A DNA stretch of 64,000 nucleotides from Acinetobacter amyesii. GTDB lineage: Bacteria > Pseudomonadota > Gammaproteobacteria > Pseudomonadales > Moraxellaceae. This document shows positions 35,873-44,945 of this stretch, in pieces. Where the stretch lies: positions 248,001-312,000 of the forward strand of contig NZ_MVKX01000003.1 in the NCBI RefSeq assembly GCF_002018365.1. The letters run 5' to 3'. The notes beneath the pieces were generated by a model. The model ran no database searches. It was not told the DNA's origin and worked only from the letters and a program-made list of their open reading frames with translations. The position numbers were made by a program, and so were the translations under genes. The number at the start of each line of letters is the position of its first letter. Positions within the stretch are counted from its first letter, which is position 1.

Positions 35873-36748
35873 ATGTCAGATTTACGCCAACGCTTTTTTA
35901 TTGAAGATAGCCCTGTTCGTGGAGAAGTGGTTCATCTTGAAGAAGCCCTACAAACGATTCTTGCACAGCGTGACTATGCACCTGCTGTACAAATTCTCTT
36001 GGGTGAAATGCTCAGCGCGACTGCCTTGTTGGCCAGTACCTTAAAAATTAAAGGTCGTATTAGCTTACAAATTCAGGCTGCAGGCACTTTTAAATGGGCA
36101 ATGGCGGAATGCAATCATCTCGGTGAAGTTCGCGCACTTGCAGATTATGAAGAAGACCCGCACTTTCAAACCGCTGAAGACAGCAGCACGGTACTGAAAG
36201 CCTTGGTAAACCCAGTACTTTTCATTAATATCGAGCCTGAATTTGGTGAGCGTTATCAAGGGATTGTACCTTTAGACAAACCGACATTAGCGGGTTGCTT
36301 GATGCAATATTATGATCTCTCTGCACAGATCCCGACACGTATCGTCTTAGCGAGCAGCAACAGCCGTTCAGGTGGTTTACTGATTCAGTTATTACCGCGT
36401 AACAGCGAAGAAGAACAACGCCGTGTCGATGAAGACCTATGGCCACGGTTAACCATGCTGACTGAGACTTTAAAAGCAGAAGAGTTAACGTCTTTATCTG
36501 CAAATGAAATTTTATATCGTTTATATAACGAAGAAGAAGTTCGTCTACCTGAAACTGAAGCCTTAAAATTTGGCTGCACATGTTCAAAAGAACGCTGTGC
36601 GACAGCACTTGAACAAATTGGTGTTGCTGCAGTTCGTGAAACCTTAGAGTTTCAAAACCCAATTGAAATGGACTGCCAATTCTGTAATACAAAATATACC
36701 TTTACGGCAGAAGAAGCTTTATCCCTTTTTGGTCAACACCTTAGCTAA
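35873..36748 (+). CDS. hslO: Redox-regulated chaperone Hsp33
   Basis: This 291-residue cytoplasmic chaperone is switched on by oxidation of its zinc-bound cysteines and protects proteins during oxidative stress. The four zinc cysteines are visible in FGCTCSKERC (CxC and one more Cys) and in MDCQFCNTKY (CxxC). The N-terminal MSDLRQRFFIEDSPVRGEVVHL is typical. The ATG at 35873 has GGAG seven bases upstream; a start at 35861 would add only four residues. Confidence 0.95.
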   Translation: MSDLRQRFFIEDSPVRGEVVHLEEALQTILAQRDYAPAVQILLGEMLSATALLASTLKIKGRISLQIQAAGTFKWAMAECNHLGEVRALADYEEDPHFQTAEDSSTVLKALVNPVLFINIEPEFGERYQGIVPLDKPTLAGCLMQYYDLSAQIPTRIVLASSNSRSGGLLIQLLPRNSEEEQRRVDEDLWPRLTMLTETLKAEELTSLSANEILYRLYNEEEVRLPETEALKFGCTCSKERCATALEQIGVAAVRETLEFQNPIEMDCQFCNTKYTFTAEEALSLFGQHLS

Positions 36749-36776
36749 ATCATTGCATGATTAAAAGCCTAAATCT

Positions 36777-36803
36777 AAGCATCCTTCGGGGTGCTTTTTT
36801 ATT
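36777..36803 (+). terminator. Intrinsic terminator after hslO
   Basis: Stem AAGCATCC paired with GGGTGCTT (loop TTCG, one G-T pair), followed by six T. Confidence 0.82.
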
Positions 36804-36887
36804 GTCCCCGCAAAATTGAGACCAGCTACTTTCTTGCGCTTAGTCGAATGGGTTCGAACTATAAAGCATCAACATGATCAGCTGTAT

Positions 36888-36915
36888 TTGCGATCAATTT
36901 TTTTTCGAGTAGAAT
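36888..36915 (+). promoter_or_regulatory. Candidate sigma-70 promoter for the first DUF2147 gene
   Basis: TTGCGA (36888-36893) and TAGAAT (36910-36915) are separated by 16 bases, about 78 bases before the start codon at 36993. Confidence 0.5.
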
Positions 36916-36992
36916 CGCGCCAGAAATAAAGTCAAAAAAACCAACAAAGCTTTATTTTTAATAGAAAAATAATGTAAAAAATTGGATAAAAT

Positions 36993-37445
36993 ATGAAACT
37001 CAAAACACTCGCTATTCTTTTAGCCATGTTCTGCTTTGGCCCAATAACAGCACATGCAGCAGACCTTGTCGGGACATGGAAAACCATAGATGACAAAACA
37101 GGCTATGCCCGTGCTGAAGTCCAAATCACCAAATTAAAAGACGGCAGCTATAGCGGTAAAATCACCAAAGTGCATGCTATCCCCAACCGCCCTGTCACCA
37201 CGATTTGTGAAAAATGCGAAGGTAAACTCAAAAATGCACCCTTAATTGGTTTACCGATATTCTCAGGCTTTAAACATAATGCAAAAGAGAATGCCTATAC
37301 CGATGGCAAGGTGATCGACCCACTTTCAGGCAATACCTATCAAGGTAAAGGGCAATTGAATGCGCGCGGCAATGTCCTGACACTTCGAGGTTATGTCGGG
37401 ACCACGCTTCTCGGCCGGACGGTATCTTGGATCCGCGTCAACTAA
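36993..37445 (+). CDS. DUF2147 family secreted protein, copy 1
   Basis: This 150-residue exported protein has a signal peptide (ILLAMFCFGPITAHA, cleaved before ADLVG near residue 23). The mature part is a DUF2147 beta-rich domain: DLVGTWKTIDDKTGY, a CxxC segment (ICEKCEGKLKNAPLIG), PLSGNTYQGKGQL and the terminal LRGYVGTTLLGRTVSWI. Family members are small periplasmic or outer-envelope proteins of unknown reaction. Three paralogues follow in the next 4 kb. The gene has its own candidate promoter and no gene close upstream. Confidence 0.85.
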   Translation: MKLKTLAILLAMFCFGPITAHAADLVGTWKTIDDKTGYARAEVQITKLKDGSYSGKITKVHAIPNRPVTTICEKCEGKLKNAPLIGLPIFSGFKHNAKENAYTDGKVIDPLSGNTYQGKGQLNARGNVLTLRGYVGTTLLGRTVSWIRVN

Positions 37446-37466
37446 AGCGACCATTCGGCTTTCATT

Positions 37467-37504
37467 GGCATGATGAACTCAACTCCAGACGAGGTCATCA
37501 TGCC
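37467..37504. repeat. Ten-bp inverted repeat downstream of DUF2147 copy 1
   Basis: GGCATGATGA (37467-37476) pairs with TCATCATGCC (37495-37504) across an 18-base loop. No T run follows. It could be an mRNA-end hairpin or an operator. The rest of 37446-37730 holds no ORF that I can support. Confidence 0.55.
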
Positions 37505-37730
37505 GATAACAATCGACATTTAAGATGAATTCCGACTATTTTACTAGTGCGTAGACGTTCAGCATAAACCTCATTTAGCGCCAACACGTTCATGTTTTGG
37601 CTCAAAATATAAATACCAATTCTTAAAAAATCACTAGAATGTTCATATTATTTCAGGCTACATTAAACCCATAATATTTTTATGCCTTTAAGTTTTTGGC
37701 ATCCGTTTTTTGTGTAATGTGGGTAATTGT

Positions 37731-38195
37731 ATGGCTGTTAAACTCCTCTCTTCTATCCTATTCGGCATGTTCTCCATCTGCAGTTTATCCTCTGCTATTG
37801 CAGCGATTGACCCCTTAGTGGGGACATGGAAAACCATTGATGATCGAACAGGTTATTCCCTTGCCGATGTGGTGATTCGCAAAGATAAGCATGAGCTGTA
37901 TTCGGCCACCATTATCCAAAGCCGAAGCGTACCCGGAACGGCAAATGTTTCGAAATGCACGCAATGCACCGGTGCTCAGAAAAATAAACCCATGGTCGGT
38001 TTAACCACTTTAAGCGGCCTAAGCGCTGATCCAGAAAAGCCCAATGAATTTGTGGGTGGAGTGATGCTCGACCCCAAATCAGGCAAGCACTACAATGCAC
38101 GCGCTCGTTTGATGAATAATGGCAAGCATTTAATCATCAATGGTCGTACTGAAGGCTCTGCAATTGGACGCAATGTCACTTGGGTCAAAAACTAA
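37731..38195 (+). CDS. DUF2147 family secreted protein, copy 2 (most divergent)
   Basis: This 154-residue protein is the second DUF2147 paralogue. A signal peptide ends near SSAIAAIDP (about residue 24). The domain shows GTWKTIDDRTGYSLADVVI, a CxxC pair (SKCTQCTGAQKNKPMVG) and a C-terminal INGRTEGSAIGRNVTWVK. The usual LRGYxG motif is replaced by NGRTEG, so this copy is the most changed. The frame extends to a TTG at 37710, but the ATG at 37731 is used here. It is followed by a terminator. Confidence 0.82.
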   Translation: MAVKLLSSILFGMFSICSLSSAIAAIDPLVGTWKTIDDRTGYSLADVVIRKDKHELYSATIIQSRSVPGTANVSKCTQCTGAQKNKPMVGLTTLSGLSADPEKPNEFVGGVMLDPKSGKHYNARARLMNNGKHLIINGRTEGSAIGRNVTWVKN

Positions 38196-38200
38196 GCACT

Positions 38201-38229
38201 AGGCCTTTAAATCATTAAAGGCCTTTTTT
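38201..38229 (+). terminator. Intrinsic terminator after DUF2147 copy 2
   Basis: Stem AGGCCTTTAA paired with TTAAAGGCCT, four-base loop, then a T run. Confidence 0.85.
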
Positions 38230-38383
38230 AACTTAAAATTTAGAGTAAAAACTCCATATTAAAGCAGTGTTTTAAAAAATTCTGCCAAATACATCACAAA
38301 CTATCACATTGATTTTGTAGGACTTTATATATAAATTAGGCAACTTACTCTAAAAACACAATTCTGAATTTTCAGGGGATGAA

Positions 38384-38848
38384 ATGAAAAAAATATATCA
38401 ACAATTATTTGCCGGAATAGTACTTAGCACTTTGTCAGGATTGTCAATCGCTGCGGAAACCGATCCGCTTGTGGGGAAATGGAAAACCGTCGATGACCGC
38501 ACAGGATATTCACGTGCAGACGTTGAAATTCGCAAAAAGGCCGATGGAAGCTATGAAGGCATCATTGTCACCACTCGTAATGTCCCAGGTACTGAAAAAA
38601 TGGGCGTCTGCTATAACTGCCCAGGTGAATTGAAAAATAAACCTTTTATCGGCTTGCCATTTATTTGGGACTTTAAACAAGATCCAAAAAATCCACGTGA
38701 ATTCCAAAACGGTAAAGTTCTGGACCCGATTGGTGGAAAAATCTATAAAGGCAAAGCAAGACTTAGTGCTTCAGGAAAACATTTAACTTTACGTGGTTAT
38801 GTTGGTGTATCTGTGATTGGTCGTAGTGTCACTTGGATAAAATACTAA
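38384..38848 (+). CDS. DUF2147 family secreted protein, copy 3
   Basis: This 154-residue protein has a signal peptide (FAGIVLSTLSGLSIAA, cleaved near residue 24 before ETDPLVG). The DUF2147 domain is intact: GKWKTVDDRTGYSRADVEI, a CxxC segment (GVCYNCPGELKNKPFIG), and the end LRGYVGVSVIGRSVTWI. AGGGG lies upstream of the ATG. It is closer to copies 1 and 4 than to copy 2 at the C-terminus. A terminator follows. Confidence 0.85.
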   Translation: MKKIYQQLFAGIVLSTLSGLSIAAETDPLVGKWKTVDDRTGYSRADVEIRKKADGSYEGIIVTTRNVPGTEKMGVCYNCPGELKNKPFIGLPFIWDFKQDPKNPREFQNGKVLDPIGGKIYKGKARLSASGKHLTLRGYVGVSVIGRSVTWIKY

Positions 38849-38864
38849 TTTTAAATGTGTTTTT

Positions 38865-38891
38865 AAAAGCCTCCTCGTGAGGCTTTTTTAT
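38865..38891 (+). terminator. Intrinsic terminator after DUF2147 copy 3
   Basis: Stem AAAGCCTC paired with GAGGCTTT, five-base loop, followed by T residues. Confidence 0.82.
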
Positions 38892-38989
38892 TGTCATGTT
38901 TTGAAACAATAAGCTGCAGTTTGCCCCTATGACAGTTTGATGAACCCTTCTATATTGATTAAAACATGATCAATATTTATACAGAGAGT

Positions 38990-39952
38990 ATGCCAGACAA
39001 TCACTATCAAACTTTAGGGATCGCCAGAGATGCTTCGGCAGATCAAATTAAAAAAGCCTATCGAAAATTGGCGCGTAAATATCACCCTGACGTCAGTAAA
39101 GAGGCTGATGCTGAAGCGCGCATGCAAGCGATTAATGTTGCATACGACACCTTGAGCGATGCTGAAAAGAAAAAACAATATGATTTTGAACTCGATCATC
39201 CACAAGGATATGCTGGGTTTAATGCTGGCAACCAAGGTGGTTTTGACCAATCTCAGTTTTATCACCAATCGACGAGTGATGGTCAGCATGCGGACTTTAG
39301 TGGATTTGAAGACTTGTTTGGTCGTTTTGGGCAAGGTTTTGGTGGCGGTGACTATCAGTATCAACGTGCAAACCGCCAAACCAAGAGCTTCCGTGGTGAA
39401 GACCAACACGCCAGTTTAGAAGTGGATTTAGAGATTGCCTTTCATGGTGCAACCCAGAATATCACCTTACAGATTCCAAGCCTGAATGCACATGGTGAGC
39501 CTGAAGTGCAACGTAAAACCCTGCAAGTTAAAATTCCTGCAGGTATGAAATCAGGTCAACAAATTCGACTCTCCGGCCAAGGGCAAGCCGGCTATAACGG
39601 TGGAGCCGCTGGCGATTTATACATTGAAATTTTGTATAAACAAACCGAGCAAACCCGTGTAGAAGGTGCGGATATTTTCCAACAACTGAATATCAGTCCA
39701 TGGGAAGCTGCATTGGGTCAAAAAATTGCATTTACCAGTCCTGATGGCAAAACATTAGAGCTACAGATTCCTAAAAATGCGCGTACTGGACAGCAGCTAC
39801 GATTAAAGGACAAAGGGATACCAAACAAAACACCCGGACAGCTTTACCTGATTTTAAATATAGTGATACCAGCTGCACAAACAGAACAAGAGCAACAAGC
39901 TTATGCGGCTTTTGCTCAAGCTTTTCCGTCATTTAATCCACGACAGTCTTAA
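38990..39952 (+). CDS. cbpA: Curved DNA-binding protein CbpA (DnaJ-type co-chaperone)
   Basis: This 320-residue DnaJ paralogue works with DnaK and binds curved DNA. An N-terminal J domain has the HPD motif (KYHPDVSKEADAEARM), followed by a Gly/Phe-rich region (GRFGQGFGGGDYQY) and C-terminal substrate-binding beta domains (VKIPAGMKSGQQIRLSGQGQ). It lacks the zinc-finger repeats of DnaJ, as expected for CbpA. The ATG at 38990 begins the usual J domain; the frame extends to 38966. cbpM follows after 10 bases. Confidence 0.93.
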   Translation: MPDNHYQTLGIARDASADQIKKAYRKLARKYHPDVSKEADAEARMQAINVAYDTLSDAEKKKQYDFELDHPQGYAGFNAGNQGGFDQSQFYHQSTSDGQHADFSGFEDLFGRFGQGFGGGDYQYQRANRQTKSFRGEDQHASLEVDLEIAFHGATQNITLQIPSLNAHGEPEVQRKTLQVKIPAGMKSGQQIRLSGQGQAGYNGGAAGDLYIEILYKQTEQTRVEGADIFQQLNISPWEAALGQKIAFTSPDGKTLELQIPKNARTGQQLRLKDKGIPNKTPGQLYLILNIVIPAAQTEQEQQAYAAFAQAFPSFNPRQS

Positions 39953-39962
39953 GGAGAGCACC

Positions 39963-40301
39963 ATGACAACAATTCATTATCGTGAAATTGTCTGTGACGG
40001 ATGTAAACAGACTGAAATCGTAGACGAAAAAAGTAGTTTTGATCTACAACACTTTGCCTCTGCCTGTGGGCAAAGTCCAGAATGGGTTCTGCAACTACTC
40101 GAATACGATATTCTGCCTAGCCGTTCAGAAGACAGGATTCATCAATTTTTTGGCGATGATATATCTCGCGCACGGCGTGCCTATCGGCTTCAACGAGATT
40201 TCGATGCCAGTTTTACTGCGGTCGCCATGATGCTCGACCTAATTGATGAAGTCCAACAACTACGTCGCCAAGTGAAACACCAACAGCTTCATTCGCACTA
40301 A
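39963..40301 (+). CDS. cbpM: Chaperone modulator CbpM
   Basis: This 112-residue protein matches CbpM, which binds the J domain of CbpA and inhibits its co-chaperone and DNA-binding activities. It has a MerR-like helical fold: a short beta start with a CDGC motif, LQHFASACGQSPEWVLQLLE, and a C-terminal helix VAMMLDLIDEVQQLRRQV. The ATG at 39963 has AAGGAGA upstream. The cbpA-cbpM order is conserved in proteobacteria. Confidence 0.9.
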   Translation: MTTIHYREIVCDGCKQTEIVDEKSSFDLQHFASACGQSPEWVLQLLEYDILPSRSEDRIHQFFGDDISRARRAYRLQRDFDASFTAVAMMLDLIDEVQQLRRQVKHQQLHSH

Positions 40302-40312
40302 ATGTATTCGTG

Positions 40313-40346
40313 AACGCTCTGTCCTGCAGGGCGTTTTTCTTTTTTC
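40313..40346 (+). terminator. Intrinsic terminator after cbpAM
   Basis: Stem AACGCTCTG paired with CAGGGCGTT (one G-T pair), followed by a T-rich tract. Confidence 0.78.
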
Positions 40347-40406
40347 TTGTAGAGGAAATGATCGACAACCATGAAAACACGAGATTGCAATAAAAAAGTC
40401 AAAAAC

Positions 40407-40634
40407 ATGTTTCCTGAGTACCGTGATTTGGTCACTCAGTTACGTGATGAAAATCCGCATTTTGCGCGGATCTTTGAAGAACATGATGAGTTGGATCGCG
40501 AAATCATTCAATTGGAATTAGATCCTGTCAATCACCACAACACAGATATTGAGACCATTAAGCGTAAGAAATTAAAGCTAAAAGATGAAATTTACCGCTT
40601 GCTGAAAAGTAATGAAAATGATGATTTCTCTTGA
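40407..40634 (+). CDS. YdcH-like DUF465 protein
   Basis: This 75-residue helical protein matches the DUF465/YdcH family, whose function is unknown. It begins MFPEYRDLVTQLRDENPHFA as in E. coli YdcH, then has LDREIIQLE and a C-terminal RKKLKLKDEIYRLLK. The frame is open upstream to an ATG at 40371, but the Met at 40407 fits the family. Neither start has a well-spaced ribosome binding site. Confidence 0.8.
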   Translation: MFPEYRDLVTQLRDENPHFARIFEEHDELDREIIQLELDPVNHHNTDIETIKRKKLKLKDEIYRLLKSNENDDFS

Positions 40635-40663
40635 GATATCGACTCATGTATAGGGGAATTTTC

Positions 40664-40717
40664 ATGATGCATGTCGTTCGCAGTACAACCCTCGAGGCTA
40701 AGCAATTGAATGGCTAA
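40664..40717 (+). CDS. Possible 17-codon leader ORF
   Basis: A short frame (MMHVVRSTTLEAKQLNG) begins at an ATG with AGGGGAA seven to nine bases upstream and ends in TAA. Codons 6-10 form one arm of the 12-bp inverted repeat at 40680-40751. No family is known. The good ribosome binding site is the main support; expression is unproven. Confidence 0.35.
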   Translation: MMHVVRSTTLEAKQLNG

Positions 40718-40760
40718 GACCATAAGGATCGGTCAAATCGGGTTGTACTGCAGATTTTTA
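40680..40760 (+). ncRNA. Candidate structured RNA or attenuator
   Basis: GCAGTACAACCC (40680-40691) and GGGTTGTACTGC (40740-40751) are a perfect 12-bp inverted repeat enclosing 48 bases, with internal short stems (GACC/GGTC), followed by ATTTTT. The layout suggests a structured transcript end or attenuator ahead of the fourth DUF2147 gene. No homologous RNA family is recognised. Confidence 0.4.
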
Positions 40761-40806
40761 AAAAATAAAATTTTAAAAACAATAAAATCATGACAAAGGA
40801 TTCATC

Positions 40807-41256
40807 ATGCAAATACATCATGTGCTATTTGGAGCATTACTCAGTTTCAGCGGTCTGTTGCATGCCAGTGATATGACCGGTGTTTGGAAAACAATTGATG
40901 ACCAAACAGGATATTCACGCGGTGATGTTACTGTCGTTAAAAATGCCGACGGGACGTATAGTGGAACACTCACTGCAATACGCCCACTGCCATACAAACC
41001 CTTGGTCGAAGTGTGCTTAAAATGTAAAGGCAAACTCAAAAATGCTCCCTTGGTGGGCCTCGAAATTATCAAAGGATTTAAATCAGACCCACAACATCCA
41101 AATGAATATAGCAATGGAACCGTGCTCGATCCCCTTTCAGGTAATGTCTATAAAGGCAAAGCCAAGCTGAGTGCAAATGGCAAACGCTTAACCATGCGCG
41201 GCTATATTGGCGTGTCTGCACTCGGACGTAGCACCACATGGATTCGTAATGATTAA
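40807..41256 (+). CDS. DUF2147 family secreted protein, copy 4
   Basis: This 149-residue protein is the fourth DUF2147 paralogue. The signal peptide (LFGALLSFSGLLHA) is cleaved near residue 20 before SDMTGVW. The domain shows GVWKTIDDQTGYSRGDVTV, a CxxC segment (EVCLKCKGKLKNAPLVG), DPLSGNVYKGKAKL and the end MRGYIGVSALGRSTTWI. AAGGA precedes the ATG. A structured, possibly regulatory stretch lies upstream. Confidence 0.85.
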   Translation: MQIHHVLFGALLSFSGLLHASDMTGVWKTIDDQTGYSRGDVTVVKNADGTYSGTLTAIRPLPYKPLVEVCLKCKGKLKNAPLVGLEIIKGFKSDPQHPNEYSNGTVLDPLSGNVYKGKAKLSANGKRLTMRGYIGVSALGRSTTWIRND

Positions 41257-41291
41257 CAACTAAACCCATCCATCAGAGAAGCTGACACGAA

Positions 41292-42560
41292 TTATTTGAG
41301 TTTCGTCAGCTTCTCAATTTCTTTCATGGTTTTAACCGTACCTTTGACTGTGCCCTTCACCGTCTGTTTGATTGGTTCATAATCCATAAACCAAAACAGA
41401 TTCATATGTTGATCGCCGTGCTGCTGTGCCAACATATCAATCACGCTTTTTTCACCGCGCCCGACCAAATGCCGTCGATAAAAATAATACAGCAGTAAAA
41501 TCGTGGTCATCAGCATGATGCCGAGCATGATCCAAAAACCGGTTGGTGATTTAAGTCCAGGAATGAACTCAAAGTTCATGCCGTATATGCCGGTTAATAA
41601 GGTTAATGGTGCGAAAATTGCCGTAATAATCGCTAAAATACGCATATTTTCATTGGTTTGGTTGGCAACGGCTGAAAAATGCAGATCAATGGCGGCCTGC
41701 ACGGCACTGCGTAATCGTGTGGTATGTTTTTGAATGCGTTCGATATGGCTGGTTAAATCATCTACGCGAACCAGCATGATATCCTGCTTTTCACTGCGCT
41801 TTTTACCTTTCAAATGCGGGTAATTATCTACAACTTCATCACGCAGTTCTTGCAAAGCTTCAATTTGCTCTTCACACAAATTTTCCACTTGCTGAAAGGC
41901 CATATTTTCCTGCAGCAGCTGATGCCACTTGGTAAATCGCCGATGCCCTTGCAGCAACTCTTGCTGCCAAAACTCGACACGGCGGGTCAACGGAACACGT
42001 AAATCGAGGTATCCATCCACCATATTATTTAGTAAGCGCAATGCCAAATCTAAGGGTGTAAGGGCTAATTTTCGCGGTTTATTTTGTTCATCAATCGGCC
42101 GAGAAATTAAGGTTTCAATCCGTTGGATATAACTTTCAATCGCTTTGTTGCCTTTTTCGCGTACTGTAATCAGCACTTGTGGCGTGAGCAAAAAACTGAT
42201 CGGGGTGGTCGCCAAACCAAAGACCCGCTCATGCTTTTCAAGCGCATCGGCGCCGGCAGCAATTTGGTCATCGGGTGTAACCATTTTTCTAAAAATTAAT
42301 AAATCGTAATCATCAAGTGTGTCAAAAGCACACGGATGCTCTAAATTTAAAATATCCCGCAGATGGTATTCATTGACCCGCAAGTCTGATGCCTGAAAAA
42401 TATCACTCTGCCACTGCTCTGGACGGTTGACGACATCTTCACGGGTACAATCAATCCAAATAAACTCAGGCTCAAGTTCAGGATGATGCTCACATTGCGC
42501 TTGGTCTTGCACATAGATATGCGCGGCTGTTGGATGCTGAAAAAAATAATAGGTTTGCAT
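41292..42560 (-). CDS. CorA-like divalent cation transporter with long C-terminal tail
   Basis: This 422-residue protein is a CorA-family (2-TM-GxN) transporter for Mg2+ or other divalent cations. The signature GMN motif is in YGMNFEFIPGLKSP between two transmembrane helices (ILAIITAIFAPLTLLTGIYG and FWIMLGIMLMTTILLLYYFY). A long helical cytoplasmic domain precedes them. About 55 extra residues follow the second helix, including a repeated TVKG element, where many CorA proteins end soon after this helix. Substrate is not proven. Confidence 0.88.
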   Translation of the reverse strand: MQTYYFFQHPTAAHIYVQDQAQCEHHPELEPEFIWIDCTREDVVNRPEQWQSDIFQASDLRVNEYHLRDILNLEHPCAFDTLDDYDLLIFRKMVTPDDQIAAGADALEKHERVFGLATTPISFLLTPQVLITVREKGNKAIESYIQRIETLISRPIDEQNKPRKLALTPLDLALRLLNNMVDGYLDLRVPLTRRVEFWQQELLQGHRRFTKWHQLLQENMAFQQVENLCEEQIEALQELRDEVVDNYPHLKGKKRSEKQDIMLVRVDDLTSHIERIQKHTTRLRSAVQAAIDLHFSAVANQTNENMRILAIITAIFAPLTLLTGIYGMNFEFIPGLKSPTGFWIMLGIMLMTTILLLYYFYRRHLVGRGEKSVIDMLAQQHGDQHMNLFWFMDYEPIKQTVKGTVKGTVKTMKEIEKLTKLK

Positions 42561-42599
42561 ATCTCATTTATTATTGTGTTTACTTTTTGCATGATGCCA

Positions 42600-42656
42600 T
42601 AAAAAAAGCCTTGAGCAAGTCAAAGTTCATACTCTGACTACACTCAAGGCTTTTTA
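42600..42656. terminator. Intrinsic terminator between pnp and the corA-like gene
   Basis: AAAAGCCTTGAG pairs with CTCAAGGCTTTT across an inner small stem, with minus-strand T run. It lies just downstream of the pnp stop and probably ends the rpsO-pnp transcript. Confidence 0.75.
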
Positions 42657-42698
42657 GACTCCATTCACAGCGCCGTAACCCTGTGAATCAGCAAACCA

Positions 42699-44792
42699 TT
42701 AAGCTTGTTCGATGTCTTTCATGGTTAATTTGATACGACCACGGTTGTCGACATCAGCAACTTGTACTTTGATCTCTTGACCTTCAGACAATACGTCTGA
42801 AACGTTCGCAATGCGTTCGTTTGAAATTTGAGAGATGTGAAGTAAGCCATCAGTACCTGGAAGGATGTTTACAAACGCACCAAATTCAACGATACGAATC
42901 ACTTTACCAGTGTAGATTGTACCTGGTTCGATTTCAGCAGTAAGCGCTTGGATTTTTGCAACAGCAGCAGAAGCAGCCGCTTTAGTTTCACCAAATACGC
43001 GAACTGTACCGTTATCTTCGATATCGATTGCTGCTTTAGTTTCTTCAGTGATCGCACGAATCGTTGCGCCGCCTTTACCAATCACATCACGGATCTTATC
43101 AGGGTTGATGTTGATCACTTGGAATGTAGGCGCGTGCATAGAGATTTCAGGGCGAGCGCGTGAAATCACTTGGTTCATTGCATTTAAGATGTGCATACGA
43201 CCTGCATACGCTTGGTTCAATGCAACTTCCATGATCTCTTCAGTAATACCTTCGATCTTGATGTCCATTTGAAGTGCAGTAATACCGTTTGCAGAACCTG
43301 CTACTTTAAAGTCCATGTCGCCAAGGTGGTCTTCGTCACCCAAGATGTCAGAAAGAACTGCGAAACGCTCGCCTTCTTTTACTAGACCCATTGCGATACC
43401 CGCAACTGGTGCTTTAAGTGGAACACCTGCGTCCATAAGTGATAGAGAAGCACCACATACAGAAGCCATTGAAGATGAACCGTTAGATTCAGTGATGTCC
43501 GATACGATACGGATCACGTACGGGAAGCGGTCAGCTGCAGGAAGTACAGCTTGAACACCACGACGCGCTAGACGACCGTGACCGATTTCACGACGTTTAG
43601 GACCAGATTCACGACCAGTTTCACCTACAGAGTATGCAGGGAAGTTGTAGTGCAACATGAAGTTGTCAGTTTTTGTACCCGCTAATGTATCGACCATTAA
43701 CGCATCACGTGTATTACCCAAAGTTGTTGTTACCAACGCCTGAGTTTCACCGCGTGTGAATAATGCAGAACCGTGGGCACGGTCTAACACGCCAACTTGT
43801 ACGTCAAGCGCACGAACTGTTTTAGTATCACGGCCATCAATACGTGGTTTACCTGACAAGATGTTGTCACGTACTGTACGGTATTTAAGGTCTTCGAATA
43901 ATTCAGCTAAGTCGTCAGCGATACCGTCAACGTCTTCTTCTGGAACGAATTGAGCAACAGCTTCAGCTTGAAGCGCATCAAGTGCTGCATAACGATCGTG
44001 TTTAACAGCGATTGTGTATGCTTCAGAGATTTTCGCTTCAAACGCTTCTTTTAATTTTGCACGAAGGTCTTCGTTTTTCGCAGGTGCAGTCCAAGTAGAC
44101 TCTGTTGCACCAGCAGCTGCAGCAAATTCTTTAATCGCTTGGATCGCGATTTGCATTTCGTCATGACCGAACAATACAGCACCAAGCATTTGGTCTTCAG
44201 AAAGTTCTTTCGCTTCTGATTCAACCATCAATACTGCAGATTCTGTACCAGCAACCACAAGGTCAAGGTCAGATTCTTTAAGCTGTTCGTGGTTCGGGTT
44301 AAGGATGTATTCACCGTTGATTAAACCAACGCGCGCACCACCGATTGGACCACGGAAAGGTGTACCTGCAATTGCAAGTGCAGCAGATGTACCTAACATT
44401 GCAGCAATGTCAGCATCCATCGTTTTGTCAGAAGAAATCACAGTCGCAGTCACTTGGATTTCGTTGTAGTAACCTTCTGGGAACAACGGACGAATTGGAC
44501 GGTCGATTAAGCGTGAAATAAGAGTTTCAGCTTCAGACGCACGGCCTTCACGTTTACCATAGCCGCCCGGGATACGACCTGCAGCATATTGTTTTTCTTG
44601 GTAGTTAACAGTCAATGGGAAGAAGTCTTGACCTGCTTTAGCTGTTGGCTGAGCAACAACGGCAACAAGAACTTGTACACCACCCATAGTGATGATTACA
44701 GTGTTCGCTTGACGCGCAACACGGCCTGTTTCTAGGACAACTTGATGCTGACCATATTGGAATTCTTTACGAATAATATTAAACATCGACAT
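42699..44792 (-). CDS. pnp: Polyribonucleotide nucleotidyltransferase (PNPase)
   Basis: This 697-residue enzyme degrades RNA 3' to 5' by phosphorolysis and is part of the RNA degradosome. Two RNase PH-like domains are seen ([20 protein letters not shown]; then RETALVTT-type [12 protein letters not shown] and [15 protein letters not shown]). The C-terminus has a KH domain ([19 protein letters not shown]) and an S1 domain ([18 protein letters not shown]). Length is normal. It lies downstream of rpsO on the same strand, the usual bacterial order, and ends near a terminator. Confidence 0.97.
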   Translation of the reverse strand: MSMFNIIRKEFQYGQHQVVLETGRVARQANTVIITMGGVQVLVAVVAQPTAKAGQDFFPLTVNYQEKQYAAGRIPGGYGKREGRASEAETLISRLIDRPIRPLFPEGYYNEIQVTATVISSDKTMDADIAAMLGTSAALAIAGTPFRGPIGGARVGLINGEYILNPNHEQLKESDLDLVVAGTESAVLMVESEAKELSEDQMLGAVLFGHDEMQIAIQAIKEFAAAAGATESTWTAPAKNEDLRAKLKEAFEAKISEAYTIAVKHDRYAALDALQAEAVAQFVPEEDVDGIADDLAELFEDLKYRTVRDNILSGKPRIDGRDTKTVRALDVQVGVLDRAHGSALFTRGETQALVTTTLGNTRDALMVDTLAGTKTDNFMLHYNFPAYSVGETGRESGPKRREIGHGRLARRGVQAVLPAADRFPYVIRIVSDITESNGSSSMASVCGASLSLMDAGVPLKAPVAGIAMGLVKEGERFAVLSDILGDEDHLGDMDFKVAGSANGITALQMDIKIEGITEEIMEVALNQAYAGRMHILNAMNQVISRARPEISMHAPTFQVININPDKIRDVIGKGGATIRAITEETKAAIDIEDNGTVRVFGETKAAASAAVAKIQALTAEIEPGTIYTGKVIRIVEFGAFVNILPGTDGLLHISQISNERIANVSDVLSEGQEIKVQVADVDNRGRIKLTMKDIEQA

Positions 44793-44945
44793 GTTTTATT
44801 TTTTCCTGATTTTATTCTAGTGGAGACCCCTAAGGTTTGGCATTCACTCAACGCCCCAAACGCTGCAACATAAATGACAAAGCTTAGAAGCCGACCTCAC
44901 TAGATATTAAAAACATTAATTAAAAATACTAATTTGAGACACAAA

